From Pseudomonadota bacterium (lineage in GTDB: Bacteria > Pseudomonadota > Gammaproteobacteria > Steroidobacterales > Steroidobacteraceae): a stretch of DNA of 64,000 nucleotides. The translations under genes and the position numbers were made by a program. The notes below the pieces were generated by a model. The model saw nothing but the letters and a program-made list of their open reading frames with translations, was not told where the DNA came from and did no database searches. Shown here piece after piece: positions 8,925 through 18,118 of the stretch. The stretch lies in the NCBI GenBank assembly GCA_021792555.1, contig JAJYUL010000001.1, forward strand, positions 1 to 64,000, read 5' to 3'. The first letter of the stretch is position 1, and every line of letters begins with the position of its first letter.

Positions 8925-9845
8925 TCAGGGCGCGCCCAGCCGCCCGGTGCGCGCGATGCGCTCGGCGATGACATCGCAGACCGCCTCGATCGCGGGGCGG
9001 CGCGCGGTCGTCTTGCGCCACACCGCCCCAACACGGCGGCTCGGCACGGGCTTGGCAAACGGCAGCACGGTCACGCCCCGCGCGTTGCCGTACGCGCCTT
9101 CGGTGGCGAACTGGGGCAACAGCGTGACGCCTGCGCCAGTGGCCACCATCTGACGGAGCGTCTCGAGGCTGGTGGCTCTGAAGTCCTGGCGCTCGCCGAG
9201 GCCGGCCCGGCTGCACACCGCCAGCGCCTGGTCGCGCAGGCAGTGGCCCTCCTCGAGCAGCAGCAGCGACTCGCCCTCCAGATCGCTCATCTGCACCCGC
9301 TCGCGGCCGGCGAGCGGGTGACGCTCGGGCACCAGCACCTTGAACGGCTCGCTGTACAGCTCGCGCGCCTCGAGCCCATCGAGGTCCACCGGCAGAGCGA
9401 GGATCCCGAGCTCCAACTCGCCCGCCCTGATCTTCGCCAGCATCGGCGCGGTCTGATACTCGTGCAGATGCAGCTCCAGCCGGCGCAGCGTCCGCTGGAT
9501 CGGCCGCGCGATGTGCGGCAGCAGATACGGACCGATGGTGGGCAGCAGCGCCACACGCAGCGTCCCGGCGAGCGGGTCGCGGTGCGAGCGCGCGAGCGTC
9601 GTGACTTCCTCGCAGGCCTCCAGAATGCGCCGCGCGCGCCCGACGATCTGCTCGCCGGCCGCGGTGAGCGCGACGTTGTTCGGCTGACGCTCGATGAGCT
9701 GCACGCCGAGGGACTGCTCGAGCTTCTTCAGCTGCGCCGAGAGGGTCGGCTGACTGACGAAGCAGCGCTCGGCGGCCCGTCCGAAATGCCGGGTGTCGGC
9801 CACCGCCACCAGGTAGCGCAGGTCTTTCAGTTTGATGTCCGGCAC
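8925..9845 (-). CDS. oxyR: Hydrogen peroxide-sensing LysR-family regulator OxyR
   Basis: 306 residues, the usual OxyR length. The N-terminal winged helix-turn-helix (RYLVAVADTRHFGRAAERCFVSQPTLSAQ) is followed by a LysR effector domain. The two redox cysteines are present in EGHCLRDQALAVC, nine residues apart as in E. coli C199/C208, so it should form the peroxide-induced disulfide. A GTG start at 9845 is chosen because GAGGAG lies 7 bases upstream and the protein then begins at the canonical MPDIKLKDLRYL. It is divergent from ahpC, with an OxyR-type operator between them overlapping its own TATAAT at 9892-9897, which suggests autorepression. Confidence 0.95.
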   Translation of the reverse strand: MPDIKLKDLRYLVAVADTRHFGRAAERCFVSQPTLSAQLKKLEQSLGVQLIERQPNNVALTAAGEQIVGRARRILEACEEVTTLARSHRDPLAGTLRVALLPTIGPYLLPHIARPIQRTLRRLELHLHEYQTAPMLAKIRAGELELGILALPVDLDGLEARELYSEPFKVLVPERHPLAGRERVQMSDLEGESLLLLEEGHCLRDQALAVCSRAGLGERQDFRATSLETLRQMVATGAGVTLLPQFATEGAYGNARGVTVLPFAKPVPSRRVGAVWRKTTARRPAIEAVCDVIAERIARTGRLGAP

Positions 9846-9872
9846 GGCGTCGCTCCTCGCTGGGGCAGGCTG

Positions 9873-9909
9873 ATATACAGCGTCTATCGAGATTATACGA
9901 TCAATCGAT
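9873..9909. promoter_or_regulatory. OxyR operator between oxyR and ahpC
   Basis: Four tetranucleotides spaced by exactly 7 bases (ATAT at 9873, CTAT at 9884, ATAC at 9895, CGAT at 9906) match the OxyR tetrad consensus ATAG-N7-CTAT-N7-ATAG-N7-CTAT at 13 of 16 positions. It covers the minus-strand TATAAT of oxyR and lies about 85 bases upstream of the ahpC ATG. Confidence 0.75.
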
Positions 9910-9993
9910 TGGATCAATGAAGCGGCGGACCGCATCATGCCGCCATCCCCGCCGGGGAATCCGTCCACACGCACTCTTCGAGGAGCCCGCGAC

Positions 9994-10533
9994 ATGTTAG
10001 CGATCGGTCAGCGTTTTCCGGAATTCGCCCTCACCGGCGTCGTGACCCACGAGGTCACGAGCGCCTTTCAGCCCTTCACCGAGAAGAGCTTCCCGGGCAA
10101 ATGGCTCGTGGTGTTCTTCTGGCCGAAGGACTTCACCTTCGTCTGCCCGACCGAGATCGCCGCCTTCGGCCGTCTCGAGCGGCAGTTCAAGGAGCGCGAC
10201 GCGCAGGTGCTCGGCGTCAGCATCGACAGCGAGTTCGTGCACCTCGCTTGGCGCAACGCGAAGGAGGAGCTGCGCGACCTGCCCTTCCCCATGCTCTCGG
10301 ACATCAAGCGTCAGCTGTCGATGCGGCTCGGCATCCTCGACGCCGAGGCGGGCGTCGCGCAGCGCGCGACGTTCATCGTCGATCCGCAGGGCGTCATCCG
10401 CTTCGTCTACGTCACCGACCTGAACGTCGGGCGCAGCCCCGAGGAAGTACTGCGCGTGCTCGATGCGCTGCAGACCGATGAGCTCTGCCCGTGCAACTGG
10501 AAGCAGGGCGAAGCGACGATCAAGGTGGCCTGA
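9994..10533 (+). CDS. ahpC: Alkyl hydroperoxide reductase / AhpC-class peroxiredoxin
   Basis: 179 residues of 2-Cys peroxiredoxin. The peroxidatic cysteine is C51 in FTFVCPTE. C-terminal cysteines C165 and C167 lie in ELCPCNW, as in the AhpC group paired with AhpD. It reduces H2O2, organic peroxides and possibly peroxynitrite in the cytoplasm. The ATG at 9994 is preceded by GAGGAG. It is the first gene of an ahpC-ahpD operon (20-base gap) divergent from oxyR and should be induced by OxyR. No AhpF flavoprotein is present here, consistent with an AhpD-linked electron supply. Confidence 0.95.
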   Translation: MLAIGQRFPEFALTGVVTHEVTSAFQPFTEKSFPGKWLVVFFWPKDFTFVCPTEIAAFGRLERQFKERDAQVLGVSIDSEFVHLAWRNAKEELRDLPFPMLSDIKRQLSMRLGILDAEAGVAQRATFIVDPQGVIRFVYVTDLNVGRSPEEVLRVLDALQTDELCPCNWKQGEATIKVA

Positions 10534-10553
10534 GTGGCCCGAAGGAGAGTGCG

Positions 10554-11120
10554 ATGAACACACTCGATGCGATCGGCGATGCGCTGCCCCAGTATGCCCG
10601 CGACCTGAAGCTCAATCTCTCCAGCGTGCTGAGCGCGCCCGGAGCGCCGGGACTCACCGACAGGCAGATCTGGGCGGTGGCGCTCGCCGCCGCGGCCGCC
10701 TCGCGCAATCCGGCATTCACCGCCGAGATCGAGGCGCTCGCCGCGGCGCACCTGGACGCCCCTCACCGCCAGGCGGCGCACGCGGCGGCCGCGATCATGG
10801 GCATGAACAACGTCTACTACCGGTTCGTGCACCTGGTCGGGGACGCCGAATACGCCAGCCTGCCGGCGCGGCTGCGCATGAACGTGATCGGCAATCCCGG
10901 CATTGCCAAGGTGGACTTCGAGCTGCTCTCGCTGGCCGTGTCGGCGATCAACGGTTGCGGCAGCTGCATCGCCGCACACGAGCGGCAGGTGCGCGGGCAA
11001 GGAATGGGCCGTGAAGCGGTGCAGAGCGCCGTACGCATCGCCGCAACAGTGCACGCGGTGGCGCGCGTGCTCGAGGCCACGCGGTTCGCTGACACCGAGC
11101 CGGCAGCCGAGGCCGCGTAA
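10554..11120 (+). CDS. ahpD: AhpD-like alkylhydroperoxidase
   Basis: 188-residue all-helical carboxymuconolactone-decarboxylase-fold protein with the AhpD redox motif CGSC (C135, C138) followed by H142 (NGCGSCIAAHE). In known systems AhpD passes electrons from lipoylated dihydrolipoamide acyltransferase to AhpC. Start ATG at 10554 follows GGAGAG. It directly follows ahpC. A 15-bp hairpin just after its stop probably ends the unit. Confidence 0.92.
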   Translation: MNTLDAIGDALPQYARDLKLNLSSVLSAPGAPGLTDRQIWAVALAAAAASRNPAFTAEIEALAAAHLDAPHRQAAHAAAAIMGMNNVYYRFVHLVGDAEYASLPARLRMNVIGNPGIAKVDFELLSLAVSAINGCGSCIAAHERQVRGQGMGREAVQSAVRIAATVHAVARVLEATRFADTEPAAEAA

Positions 11121-11124
11121 GACC

Positions 11125-11158
11125 GGCCTCCACCCGCAGTCCGCTGCGGGTGGAGGCC
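11125..11158. terminator. Strong GC-rich hairpin between convergent genes
   Basis: A perfect 15-bp stem (11125-11139 with 11144-11158, loop TCCG) lies 5 bases after ahpD and 10 bases before the end of the convergent methyltransferase-like gene. It lacks a T-run, so it may be a weak intrinsic terminator or 3'-end stabiliser. Confidence 0.5.
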
Positions 11159-11168
11159 AGCGATGCGC

Positions 11169-11741
11169 TCAGAAGATGAACGGGATCAGCATCCGCGAGC
11201 GCGCCTTGTAGGCGGCATACGCTTCGGGAAACTGCTCGCTCATCATGCGCTCCTCGGTGAATGCGCTGTAGAGGAAGTACACGAAGAACAGCGCGAGCGC
11301 CCACAGCCACGCGAGCGCCACCGCCAGCGCCGATCCGAGCATCGCCAGCAGGATGCCGGTGTAGATCGGATGCCTGACATAGGCGTAGGGGCCCGTCGTG
11401 ACCAGCTCGTGGCCCTCGCGCAGCGACATCGGCATGCCCCAGTTGCGTCCCAGGTGAATGCGCGCCCAGACGGCAAATCCCAGGCCCAGCGCGCACAGCA
11501 GCGCGCCCGCCCACTGCCAGGAGCGCGGCGGCGCGGCGAGCGCCTGCCCGCCGGGCCCGAAGCGCAGGTTGGCCGCGACGAGCACCGCGATGATGGCCAG
11601 ACGCGCCACCCAGGTCTTCCACGGCGCGCGCCTGCGGGTGCGCTTGGTGAACAGCGCCGAGGCGAACCAGATCGCGGCGAACGCGACCCACAGGCCCGCG
11701 ATCAGCCGGGACGCGCCGATCACGCGCGCACTCTCAATCAC
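11169..11741 (-). CDS. Isoprenylcysteine carboxyl methyltransferase family membrane protein
   Basis: 190 residues with about five hydrophobic segments. The C-terminal half has the ICMT/phospholipid methyltransferase signature GPYAYVRHPIYTG followed by SEQFPEAYAAYKARSRMLIP, which forms the S-adenosylmethionine-binding site in this family. The bacterial members' substrates are mostly unknown. The GTG start at 11741 overlaps the end of yajQ (TGA at 11734-11736), so the two are translationally coupled. Confidence 0.75.
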   Translation of the reverse strand: MIESARVIGASRLIAGLWVAFAAIWFASALFTKRTRRRAPWKTWVARLAIIAVLVAANLRFGPGGQALAAPPRSWQWAGALLCALGLGFAVWARIHLGRNWGMPMSLREGHELVTTGPYAYVRHPIYTGILLAMLGSALAVALAWLWALALFFVYFLYSAFTEERMMSEQFPEAYAAYKARSRMLIPFIF

Positions 11742-12216
11742 GGAAGTTGTTGAACTGCAGCGGCACGGCCACTTTGGCGGTGCGCAGCAGCTGGATGGCC
11801 GCCTGCAGATCGTCGCGCTGCTTGCCGGTGACGCGCACCTTCTCGCCCTGGATGCTGCCCTGCACCTTGAGCTTGGAGTCCTTCAGCACCCGCATGATCT
11901 GCTTGCCGGTGTCCGCATCGATGCCGTGCTTCAGCCGCACCTCCTGACGCGCCGAGGACAGGGTGGTCTGCGGCTCCTGGACATCGAGGCAGGCCAGATC
12001 GATGCCGCGCTTGCCGAGGCGCAGCTTGAGGATCTCCAGCATCTGCTTGAGCTGGAAATCCACCTGCGCGCTGAGCGTCACGGTCAGCTCCTCGAGCTCG
12101 TAGTGCGCGCCGGTGTCCTTGAAGTCGAAGCGCTGCGAGAGCTCGCGGTTGGCCTGGTCGACGGCATTGGCGAGCTCGTGGGCATTGAGTTCGGAGACCA
12201 CATCGAAGGACGGCAT
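11734..12216 (-). CDS. yajQ: YajQ-family nucleotide-binding protein
   Basis: 160 residues, matching the YajQ/UPF0234 family length and its opening MPSFDVVSELNAHELANAVDQA. Other family blocks are SQRFDFKDTGA and RVTGKQRDDLQAAI. Family members have two RRM-like folds; in Xanthomonas a YajQ protein binds cyclic di-GMP and modulates a LysR regulator. The ATG at 12216 is the family start; an upstream in-frame GTG would add residues unlike any YajQ. It diverges from the trp leader and overlaps the downstream methyltransferase gene. Confidence 0.9.
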   Translation of the reverse strand: MPSFDVVSELNAHELANAVDQANRELSQRFDFKDTGAHYELEELTVTLSAQVDFQLKQMLEILKLRLGKRGIDLACLDVQEPQTTLSSARQEVRLKHGIDADTGKQIMRVLKDSKLKVQGSIQGEKVRVTGKQRDDLQAAIQLLRTAKVAVPLQFNNFRD

Positions 12217-12286
12217 GGCGAAGCACCCGCGCGGGGGAACGGGCGGGTATTGTATCGCGTGCGGCGGTGGTGATAGGCTCGTGCCC

Positions 12287-12361
12287 ATGCTTCAGCCTCA
12301 TCCGACCAACCGTCATTGGTGGTGGCGCGCTCCCCCTCCGGAGTGGGCCTCGGGCTGCTGA
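12287..12361 (+). CDS. trpL: trp operon leader peptide
   Basis: A 24-codon reading frame ATG...TGA with three tandem Trp codons (12317-12325: RHWWWRAP) and a fourth before the end (PEWASGC). It lies immediately upstream of a terminator/antiterminator pair and trpE. Ribosome stalling at the Trp codons when Trp-tRNA is scarce is the expected sensor. Few other short frames would carry WWW by chance at this place. Confidence 0.92.
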   Translation: MLQPHPTNRHWWWRAPPPEWASGC

Positions 12362-12429
12362 GTTTTCCGCGCAAGACAGCCGCAGAACAGACAAAACCCA
12401 TTCCGGACGCACGCCGGGATGGGTTTTTT
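12337..12429 (+). promoter_or_regulatory. trp attenuator (antiterminator and terminator)
   Basis: Segment 2, TCCGGAGTGGG (12337-12347), can pair over 11 bp (one G-U) with segment 3, CCCATTCCGGA (12397-12407). Segment 3 alternatively pairs with segment 4, CCGGGATGGG (12414-12423), forming an intrinsic terminator (arms 12394-12406 and 12414-12426) that ends in TTTTTT at 12424-12429. Segment 2 begins 11 bases after the last of the tandem Trp codons, the arrangement needed for ribosome-stalling control of trpE. Confidence 0.9.
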
Positions 12430-12455
12430 AATGCCCGAATGTTTTGGAGAACGCG

Positions 12456-13841
12456 TTGAAGCAGCCATTCGACATACCAGGGGATCTCGACACGCCGGTC
12501 TCGGCGTTCATGAAGCTCGGCGCCTTCGCGCCGCACTTTCTGCTCGAGAGCGTGGAGGGCGGCGAGCGCGTCGGCCGCTACTCCTTCATCGGCTTCGGCG
12601 AAGCGCTCACCGTGCGTCTGGACCGCGACGGCTTCGCGATCGGCGCCGAGCGCCGCCCCGTTCCGCGCACCGCCGCGCAGCTGCTCGACGGGTTGCGCGC
12701 GGCGCTCTCGCGCACCCCCTCGCCCGGGCCGCAGATCCCCGGCGTGCCGCTCGCCGGCGGGCTGGTCGGCTACGCCGCCTACGACGTCGTACGCTTCTTC
12801 GAGCGCCTGCCTGCGCCGGCCGGCAAGGAGCCCCAGGTGCCCGCGCTGCACTACGTCGCGCCGCGCTCGCTGCTCGTGTTCGACCACCTCACACGCGGCA
12901 TCGCCCTGCTGCATGCCGGCACCGAGCAGGAGCGCCGCGAGCTGCGCACGGAAATCATCCAGGCGCTGCGCGGGGCGCTGCCCGCCGGCGGCCGCCGCGG
13001 CCGCTGCAGCGCCGCGGGCGCCTCGAGCAGCCGCGCGCAATACATCGCAGGGGTCAGGCGGGTCAAGGAATACATCGCCGCGGGCGACGTCTACCAACTG
13101 GTGCTCTCCTCGCGCTTCTCCGGCCGTCACGACCTCGAGCCCTTCCAGGCCTATCGCGCGCTGCGTCTGATCAATCCCTCGCCCTACATGTACTACTGCG
13201 CGCTCGGCGAGGTGACCGTGGTCGGCTCCTCGCCCGAAGCGCTGGTGCGCCTGAAGGACGGCACGGCGCAGTTGCGGCCCATCGCCGGCACGCGCCCGCG
13301 CTCGGATGATCCGGCGCTCGATGCGGCGCGCGAGGCGGAGCTGCGCGCCGATCCGAAGGAGAATGCCGAGCACGTCATGTTGGTCGACCTGGCGCGCAAC
13401 GACCTTGGGCGCGTAGCGCGCGCCGGCAGCGTGACGGTCGAGCCGTACCGCTCGATCGAGCGCTACAGCCACGTGATGCACATGGTCAGCGGCGTCAACG
13501 GTCGGCTGGCGGATGCAAGCGACGCCTTCGATCTGTTCGCCGCGGCATTTCCGGCCGGGACACTGGTCGGCGCGCCGAAGGTGCGCGCCATGCAGATCAT
13601 CGACGAGCTCGAGCCGGTCAGCCGCGGCCTCTACGGCGGCACCGTCGGGTATTTCGGCGCGCGCGGCGACATGGATCACGCGATCACCATCCGCACGCTG
13701 GTGTTCCGCGGCGATGAGTACAGTTACCAGGCGGGAGCCGGCATCGTCGCCGACAGCATCCCGGAGGCCGAACACGACGAGGTGCTCGCCAAGAGCGGCG
13801 CGATGGCGCGGGCGCTCGAGATGGCCGAGGAGGGTTTCTGA
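12456..13841 (+). CDS. trpE: Anthranilate synthase component I
   Basis: 461 residues. It makes anthranilate from chorismate using ammonia supplied by TrpG. The N-terminal feedback site keeps LLES ([20 protein letters not shown]), so tryptophan inhibition is likely. The C-terminal chorismate-binding domain has [26 protein letters not shown] and [15 protein letters not shown]. The only suitable start is a TTG at 12456 with GGAGA 5 bases upstream (TTG at 12444 is an alternative). ATGs at 12431 and 12439 are out of frame. It overlaps trpG by one base (TGATG). Confidence 0.95.
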   Translation: MKQPFDIPGDLDTPVSAFMKLGAFAPHFLLESVEGGERVGRYSFIGFGEALTVRLDRDGFAIGAERRPVPRTAAQLLDGLRAALSRTPSPGPQIPGVPLAGGLVGYAAYDVVRFFERLPAPAGKEPQVPALHYVAPRSLLVFDHLTRGIALLHAGTEQERRELRTEIIQALRGALPAGGRRGRCSAAGASSSRAQYIAGVRRVKEYIAAGDVYQLVLSSRFSGRHDLEPFQAYRALRLINPSPYMYYCALGEVTVVGSSPEALVRLKDGTAQLRPIAGTRPRSDDPALDAAREAELRADPKENAEHVMLVDLARNDLGRVARAGSVTVEPYRSIERYSHVMHMVSGVNGRLADASDAFDLFAAAFPAGTLVGAPKVRAMQIIDELEPVSRGLYGGTVGYFGARGDMDHAITIRTLVFRGDEYSYQAGAGIVADSIPEAEHDEVLAKSGAMARALEMAEEGF

Positions 13842-14455
13842 TGCCGCGGCTGCTGCTCATCGACAACTACGACTCCTTCACCTACAACCTGGTGCAGGCG
13901 TTTCTCGTGCTCGGCGCGGAAGTGCGCGTGTTGCGCAACGATGCGCTCGACGTGGCCGAAGCCGAGGGGCTCGCTCCGACGCACCTGTGCATCTCCCCCG
14001 GACCGGGCGCGCCGCGCGATGCGGGCGTCTCGATGCAGATGATCCGCGCATTCGCCGGGCGCATCCCGGTGCTCGGAGTCTGTCTCGGACACCAGTCGAT
14101 CGTGGAGGCGTTCGGCGGCAAGGTGGTGCGGGCCGGGCGGCTCATGCACGGCAAGACCTCGTGGATCCGCCACGACGGGCTCGGACTGTTCGCCGGGCTT
14201 CCCGCGCCGTGCGAGGTGGGGCGCTACCACTCGTTGATCGCGGCGCCCGAGGCGCTGCCGCGGGAACTCACCGTCAGCGCGCGCACCGAGGAAGGGGAGA
14301 TCATGGGCGTGCGCCACGCGACGCTGCAGGTGGAGGGCGTACAGTTTCACCCCGAGAGCATCCTCACGCCCGAAGGGCCGCGGCTGCTCGGCAACTTTCT
14401 GCAGCAGACCGCCGGTGTGCGCGCCGTTGGAGAGGCGGATGGCCGCCGTGCGTGA
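13841..14455 (+). CDS. trpG: Anthranilate synthase component II (glutamine amidotransferase)
   Basis: 204-residue class I glutaminase that feeds ammonia to TrpE. Catalytic C81 is in GVCLGHQ, and the His-Glu pair is in VQFHPESIL near residue 170. The oxyanion block [11 protein letters not shown] is present. The gene stands alone rather than being fused to trpD as in enterics. It may also serve p-aminobenzoate synthesis, as is common. Its start overlaps the trpE stop and its end overlaps trpD by 17 bases. Confidence 0.95.
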   Translation: MPRLLLIDNYDSFTYNLVQAFLVLGAEVRVLRNDALDVAEAEGLAPTHLCISPGPGAPRDAGVSMQMIRAFAGRIPVLGVCLGHQSIVEAFGGKVVRAGRLMHGKTSWIRHDGLGLFAGLPAPCEVGRYHSLIAAPEALPRELTVSARTEEGEIMGVRHATLQVEGVQFHPESILTPEGPRLLGNFLQQTAGVRAVGEADGRRA

Positions 14456-15464
14456 TCTGCTCGAGCGGCTGCTCGAGGGCGTCGACCTGACCCAGTCCGA
14501 GGCCGAGGAGCTGCTCGGGCTGTTGACCGACGGGGCGACTGCCCCGGCCGTGATCGGCGCGGTGCTCGCGGCGCTGCGCGCCAAGGGTGCCGTCGCCGAC
14601 GAGGTGCGCGGCTTCGCCGAGGCGATGCGCCGCCTGGCGCGACAGCCTGCGCTGCCCGCGGGCCTGCGCGCCATCGACATCGTCGGCACGGGCGGTGACC
14701 GCTCGGGCAGCCTGAACATCTCCACCGGCACGGCGCTGCTCACCGCCGCCTGCGGTCTGCCGGTGATCAAACACGGCAACCGCTCCGTCTCGAGCCGCGC
14801 CGGCAGCGCCGATGTGCTCGAGGCGCTCGGCCTGCCGATGCCCCTCGATGAGCGCGCGGCGGGCGAGTGCCTCGCCGAATGCGGCTTCACGTTCCTGTTC
14901 GCGCCGCACTACCACGCGGCCACGCAGGCGGTCGCCGCCGCGCGCCGTGCGCTCGGGGTGCACACCGTGTTCAACATCCTCGGGCCGCTCACCAATCCGG
15001 CCCAGCCGCCGCTGCGCCTGATCGGGGCGTTCAGCCTGCCGGTCGCGCAGCTGATGGCCGACAGCCTCGCCGGGATGCGCATCGAGCGGGCCTTCGTGAT
15101 CCACGGCGCGGAAGGCTGGGACGAGCCCACGCCGGTCGGCCCGTTCACGCTGTTCGACGTGCGGCCCGGTCAGGTGCGGCGCGAAGAGCGCCGGCCGGAG
15201 GATTACGGGCTCGCGCGCTGCCCGTCGGCCGCGCTCGCCGGCGGCGATGCACGGCACAACGCCGAGGCTCTGCGCGCGGTGCTCTGCGGACAGGCGCACG
15301 GGGCGCACCGGGACTGCCTGCTGCTCGGGGCAGCGCTGGCGCTGGAGGTCGCCGGGGAGGTCGGCGGACCGCGCGAGGGCATCGAGCGGGCTGCGCATGC
15401 GATCGATGAGGGCGCGGCGGCGCGGGTGCTGCAGAGTCTCGAGCGTGTCGGAGTCGGCGCATGA
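14439..15464 (+). CDS. trpD: Anthranilate phosphoribosyltransferase
   Basis: 341 residues. It transfers phosphoribosyl from PRPP to anthranilate. The PRPP/Mg site [17 protein letters not shown] and [21 protein letters not shown] are intact, as are later blocks ([21 protein letters not shown]-like region). The ATG at 14439 follows TTGGAGAGG. It overlaps both neighbours (17 bases with trpG, ATGA with trpC), indicating a tightly coupled operon. Confidence 0.95.
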   Translation: MAAVRDLLERLLEGVDLTQSEAEELLGLLTDGATAPAVIGAVLAALRAKGAVADEVRGFAEAMRRLARQPALPAGLRAIDIVGTGGDRSGSLNISTGTALLTAACGLPVIKHGNRSVSSRAGSADVLEALGLPMPLDERAAGECLAECGFTFLFAPHYHAATQAVAAARRALGVHTVFNILGPLTNPAQPPLRLIGAFSLPVAQLMADSLAGMRIERAFVIHGAEGWDEPTPVGPFTLFDVRPGQVRREERRPEDYGLARCPSAALAGGDARHNAEALRAVLCGQAHGAHRDCLLLGAALALEVAGEVGGPREGIERAAHAIDEGAAARVLQSLERVGVGA

Positions 15465-16291
15465 GCCGTGACTTTCTGGCCGACATGGCCGCCTCGAGCC
15501 GCGCGCGCGCTGAAGCGGCACGTGCCGCCTGCCCGGAACCGCGCATGCTGGCGCTCGCCCGCGCGCAGGCGAGCGCTCCGGCCTTGCGCCTGAGCCCTGG
15601 GGGGTTCGGCCTCATCGCCGAGCTGAAGCTGCGCTCACCGGCCGCCGGCCCCCTCGGCGGGGCCGACACCGACGTGGCCGCGCGGGTACGCGGCTACGCC
15701 GCCGCGGGCGCCGCGGCCGTCTCGGTGCTGACCGAGCCCGAGCGCTTCGACGGCGACCTGGAGCATCTGCGCCGCGCCGCCGCCGCGCTTGCGCCGCTCG
15801 GCGTGCCGGTCATGCGCAAGGACTTCCTGGTCGACCCCTATCAGGTCGCCGAAGCGCGCGCGGCCGGCGCCGGCGGCGTGCTGCTCATCGTGCGCATGCT
15901 GGCGCAGGAGCGGCTCGAGGCGATGATCGGGCGGGCCCGTGAGCTGGGCCTGTTCGCGCTGCTCGAGGCGTTCGATGCCGAGGACATCGAGCGGCTGCGG
16001 ACGGTCGCGGCACGGCTGGGCCCGGCAGGGCTGCTCGCCGGAGTCAATTGCCGCGACCTGGCCACGCTCGAAGTGGTGCCGAGCCGGCTCGAGGCGCTCG
16101 CGCCGTTGCTGCCGCGAGCACTGCCCCGCGTAGCCGAAAGCGGCGTGACGAGCGCCGAGGATGCGCTGCGCATGGGCAGGGCCGGCTACGATCTGGCGCT
16201 GGTTGGCAGCGCGCTGATGCGCGCCGCGGATCCCGCGGCGTTGGCTGCGGCGATGGTCGCGGCGGGCTGCGCGGGCCGGGCGGGCGGCTGA
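15461..16291 (+). CDS. trpC: Indole-3-glycerol phosphate synthase
   Basis: 276-residue TIM barrel that closes the indole ring from CdRP. Family blocks include LIAELKLRSPAAGPL (catalytic Lys region), VMRKDFLVDPYQVAEARAAGAGGVLLIVRML, GVNCRDLATLEV and ESGVTSAEDALR. It is separate from trpF, unlike the fused E. coli enzyme. It overlaps trpD by ATGA and ends one base before trpF. Confidence 0.95.
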   Translation: MSRDFLADMAASSRARAEAARAACPEPRMLALARAQASAPALRLSPGGFGLIAELKLRSPAAGPLGGADTDVAARVRGYAAAGAAAVSVLTEPERFDGDLEHLRRAAAALAPLGVPVMRKDFLVDPYQVAEARAAGAGGVLLIVRMLAQERLEAMIGRARELGLFALLEAFDAEDIERLRTVAARLGPAGLLAGVNCRDLATLEVVPSRLEALAPLLPRALPRVAESGVTSAEDALRMGRAGYDLALVGSALMRAADPAALAAAMVAAGCAGRAGG

Positions 16292-16292
16292 C

Positions 16293-16892
16293 ATGTGGAT
16301 CAAGATCTGCGGCATGACCACTCCCGAGGCGGTCGAGGCGGCGCTGGCGGCAGGCGCCGACGCCATCGGCTTCGTGTTCGCCGAGTCGCCGCGCCGCGTG
16401 ACGGTCGAACTCGCCTGCCGGCTCGCCGAGTGCGCCCGCGGCAAGGTGCGCTGCGTGGCGGTGACCCGCCACCCCGCGCAACCGCTGGTCGATGAGATCC
16501 TCTGCGGGTTCCGACCCGACGTGCTGCAGAGCGACGCGGAGGATCTGGAGCGCCTTCGCCTGCCGGATGCGCTCGAGCGCCTGCCGGTCGTACGCGGGTG
16601 GCGCGCCGGACAGCCCCTGCCCGCGCGGCTGCTGTTCGAAGGGGCGGCGAGCGGCTCGGGCCGCACCTGCGACTGGAACAGCGCCGCCGGGGCGGCGCGC
16701 CGCGCGCAGCTGGTGCTCGCCGGAGGACTCACCGCCGGGAACGTCGCCGCCGCGATCGCGGCGGTCGGCCCGTTCGGTGTCGATGTGTCAAGCGGCGTGG
16801 AAGCGCGCCCCGGCGTGAAGAGCCCGGAGCAGATCAACCGATTCGTATCCGCGGCGCGCGCTGCGCTCGCGGCTTTGCAGGAGCCGATATGA
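16293..16892 (+). CDS. trpF: Phosphoribosylanthranilate isomerase
   Basis: 199-residue TIM barrel for the Amadori rearrangement of PRA to CdRP. The catalytic cysteine lies in MWIKICGMT (C6) and the general acid in VDVSSGVEARPGVK. Other blocks are ADAIGFVFAESPRRV and LAGGLTAGNV. It overlaps trpB by ATGA. Confidence 0.95.
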   Translation: MWIKICGMTTPEAVEAALAAGADAIGFVFAESPRRVTVELACRLAECARGKVRCVAVTRHPAQPLVDEILCGFRPDVLQSDAEDLERLRLPDALERLPVVRGWRAGQPLPARLLFEGAASGSGRTCDWNSAAGAARRAQLVLAGGLTAGNVAAAIAAVGPFGVDVSSGVEARPGVKSPEQINRFVSAARAALAALQEPI

Positions 16893-18118
16893 GTGTGAAT
16901 CCAACCGATGCCCTGGCCGATCTGGTGGCAGGGCGATTTCCCGATGCGCACGGGCGCTTCGGCCCCTTCGGCGGGCGCTACGTACCCGAGACGCTGATCC
17001 CGACGCTCGAGCGACTGAGCGCCGGCGTGCGGGAGCATCTGCACGCCCCATCCTTCCAGCAGGAATTCGCCGGGGAGCTCGCCAGCTGGGTGGGCCGGCC
17101 CACGGCGCTGACCTTCGCGGCGCGCCTCTCGGCCGAATGGGGCGCCGAGATCTGGCTGAAGCGGGAGGATCTGGCGCACACCGGCGCGCACAAGATCAAC
17201 AACGCGCTCGGCCAGGCGCTGCTTGCCCGCCGGCTCGGCGCCCGGCGCATCGTCGCCGAGACCGGCGCCGGTCAGCACGGCGTGGCGAGCGCCGCGGCCT
17301 GCGCGCGCCTCGGTCTGCCCTGCACGGTCTACATGGGCTCGATCGACATGGAGCGCCAGGCCCCGAACGTCGGGCGCATGCGGCTGCTCGGCGCCACGGT
17401 GGTGCCCGTCACCAGCGGCGACCGCACACTGCGCGCGGCCATCGACGAGGCGCTGCGGGACTGGGTGTCCGATCCGCTCGGCACGTACTACCTGCTCGGC
17501 TCGGCCGTGGGGCCGCACCCCTACCCGTACCTGGTCCGCGAGCTGCAGGCGGTGATCGGGCGGGAAGCGCGCTCGCAGTTCCAGCAGGCCGCCGGCCGTC
17601 TGCCCGATGCCGTGATGGCCTGTGTCGGCGGCGGCTCGAATGCGATCGGGATGTTCCACGCTTTCGTGCCCGATCCGGACGTCGAGATCATCGGCGTGGA
17701 GGCCGGCGGGCGCGGCAGCGCGCTCGGTGGCAACGCCGCGACGCTCTCCTTCGGGCGGCCGGGCGTGCTGCATGGCAGCTACTCGATGCTGCTGCAGAAC
17801 GAGGACGGCCAGATCCAGGAGACCCACTCAGTGTCCGCCGGCCTCGACTACCCCGGGGTCGGCCCCGAGCACGCACTGCTCGCGCGCATCGGACGGGTGC
17901 GCTACGAGAGCGCGGGCGACGAGGAGGCCCTCGAGTCGGTGCGCGCGCTGTGCCAATACGAAGGCATCCTGCCGGCCCTCGAGAGCGCGCACGCGCTCGC
18001 CGGCGCCAAACGCTGGGCGCGCAGCCATCCCGGCGGCACCCTCGTGGTGTGCCTGTCCGGACGCGGCGACAAGGACATGCCGACGCTGCAGCAGACGCTC
18101 CTGGCGCAGACCGTATGA
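16889..18118 (+). CDS. trpB: Tryptophan synthase beta chain
   Basis: 409-residue PLP enzyme that joins indole and serine. The cofactor lysine is K102 in HTGAHKINNALGQ; the phosphate loop is GGGSNAIGMF. The N-terminal FGGRYVPETLIPTL block fixes the start at 16889. It partners TrpA, whose gene overlaps by ATGA. Confidence 0.96.
   Translation: MSVNPTDALADLVAGRFPDAHGRFGPFGGRYVPETLIPTLERLSAGVREHLHAPSFQQEFAGELASWVGRPTALTFAARLSAEWGAEIWLKREDLAHTGAHKINNALGQALLARRLGARRIVAETGAGQHGVASAAACARLGLPCTVYMGSIDMERQAPNVGRMRLLGATVVPVTSGDRTLRAAIDEALRDWVSDPLGTYYLLGSAVGPHPYPYLVRELQAVIGREARSQFQQAAGRLPDAVMACVGGGSNAIGMFHAFVPDPDVEIIGVEAGGRGSALGGNAATLSFGRPGVLHGSYSMLLQNEDGQIQETHSVSAGLDYPGVGPEHALLARIGRVRYESAGDEEALESVRALCQYEGILPALESAHALAGAKRWARSHPGGTLVVCLSGRGDKDMPTLQQTLLAQTV

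Noticed and set aside
12431-12445. ATG codons just before trpE as its start
   Set aside because: ATGs at 12431 and 12439 are out of frame with the anthranilate synthase sequence; TTG at 12456 with GGAGA fits.
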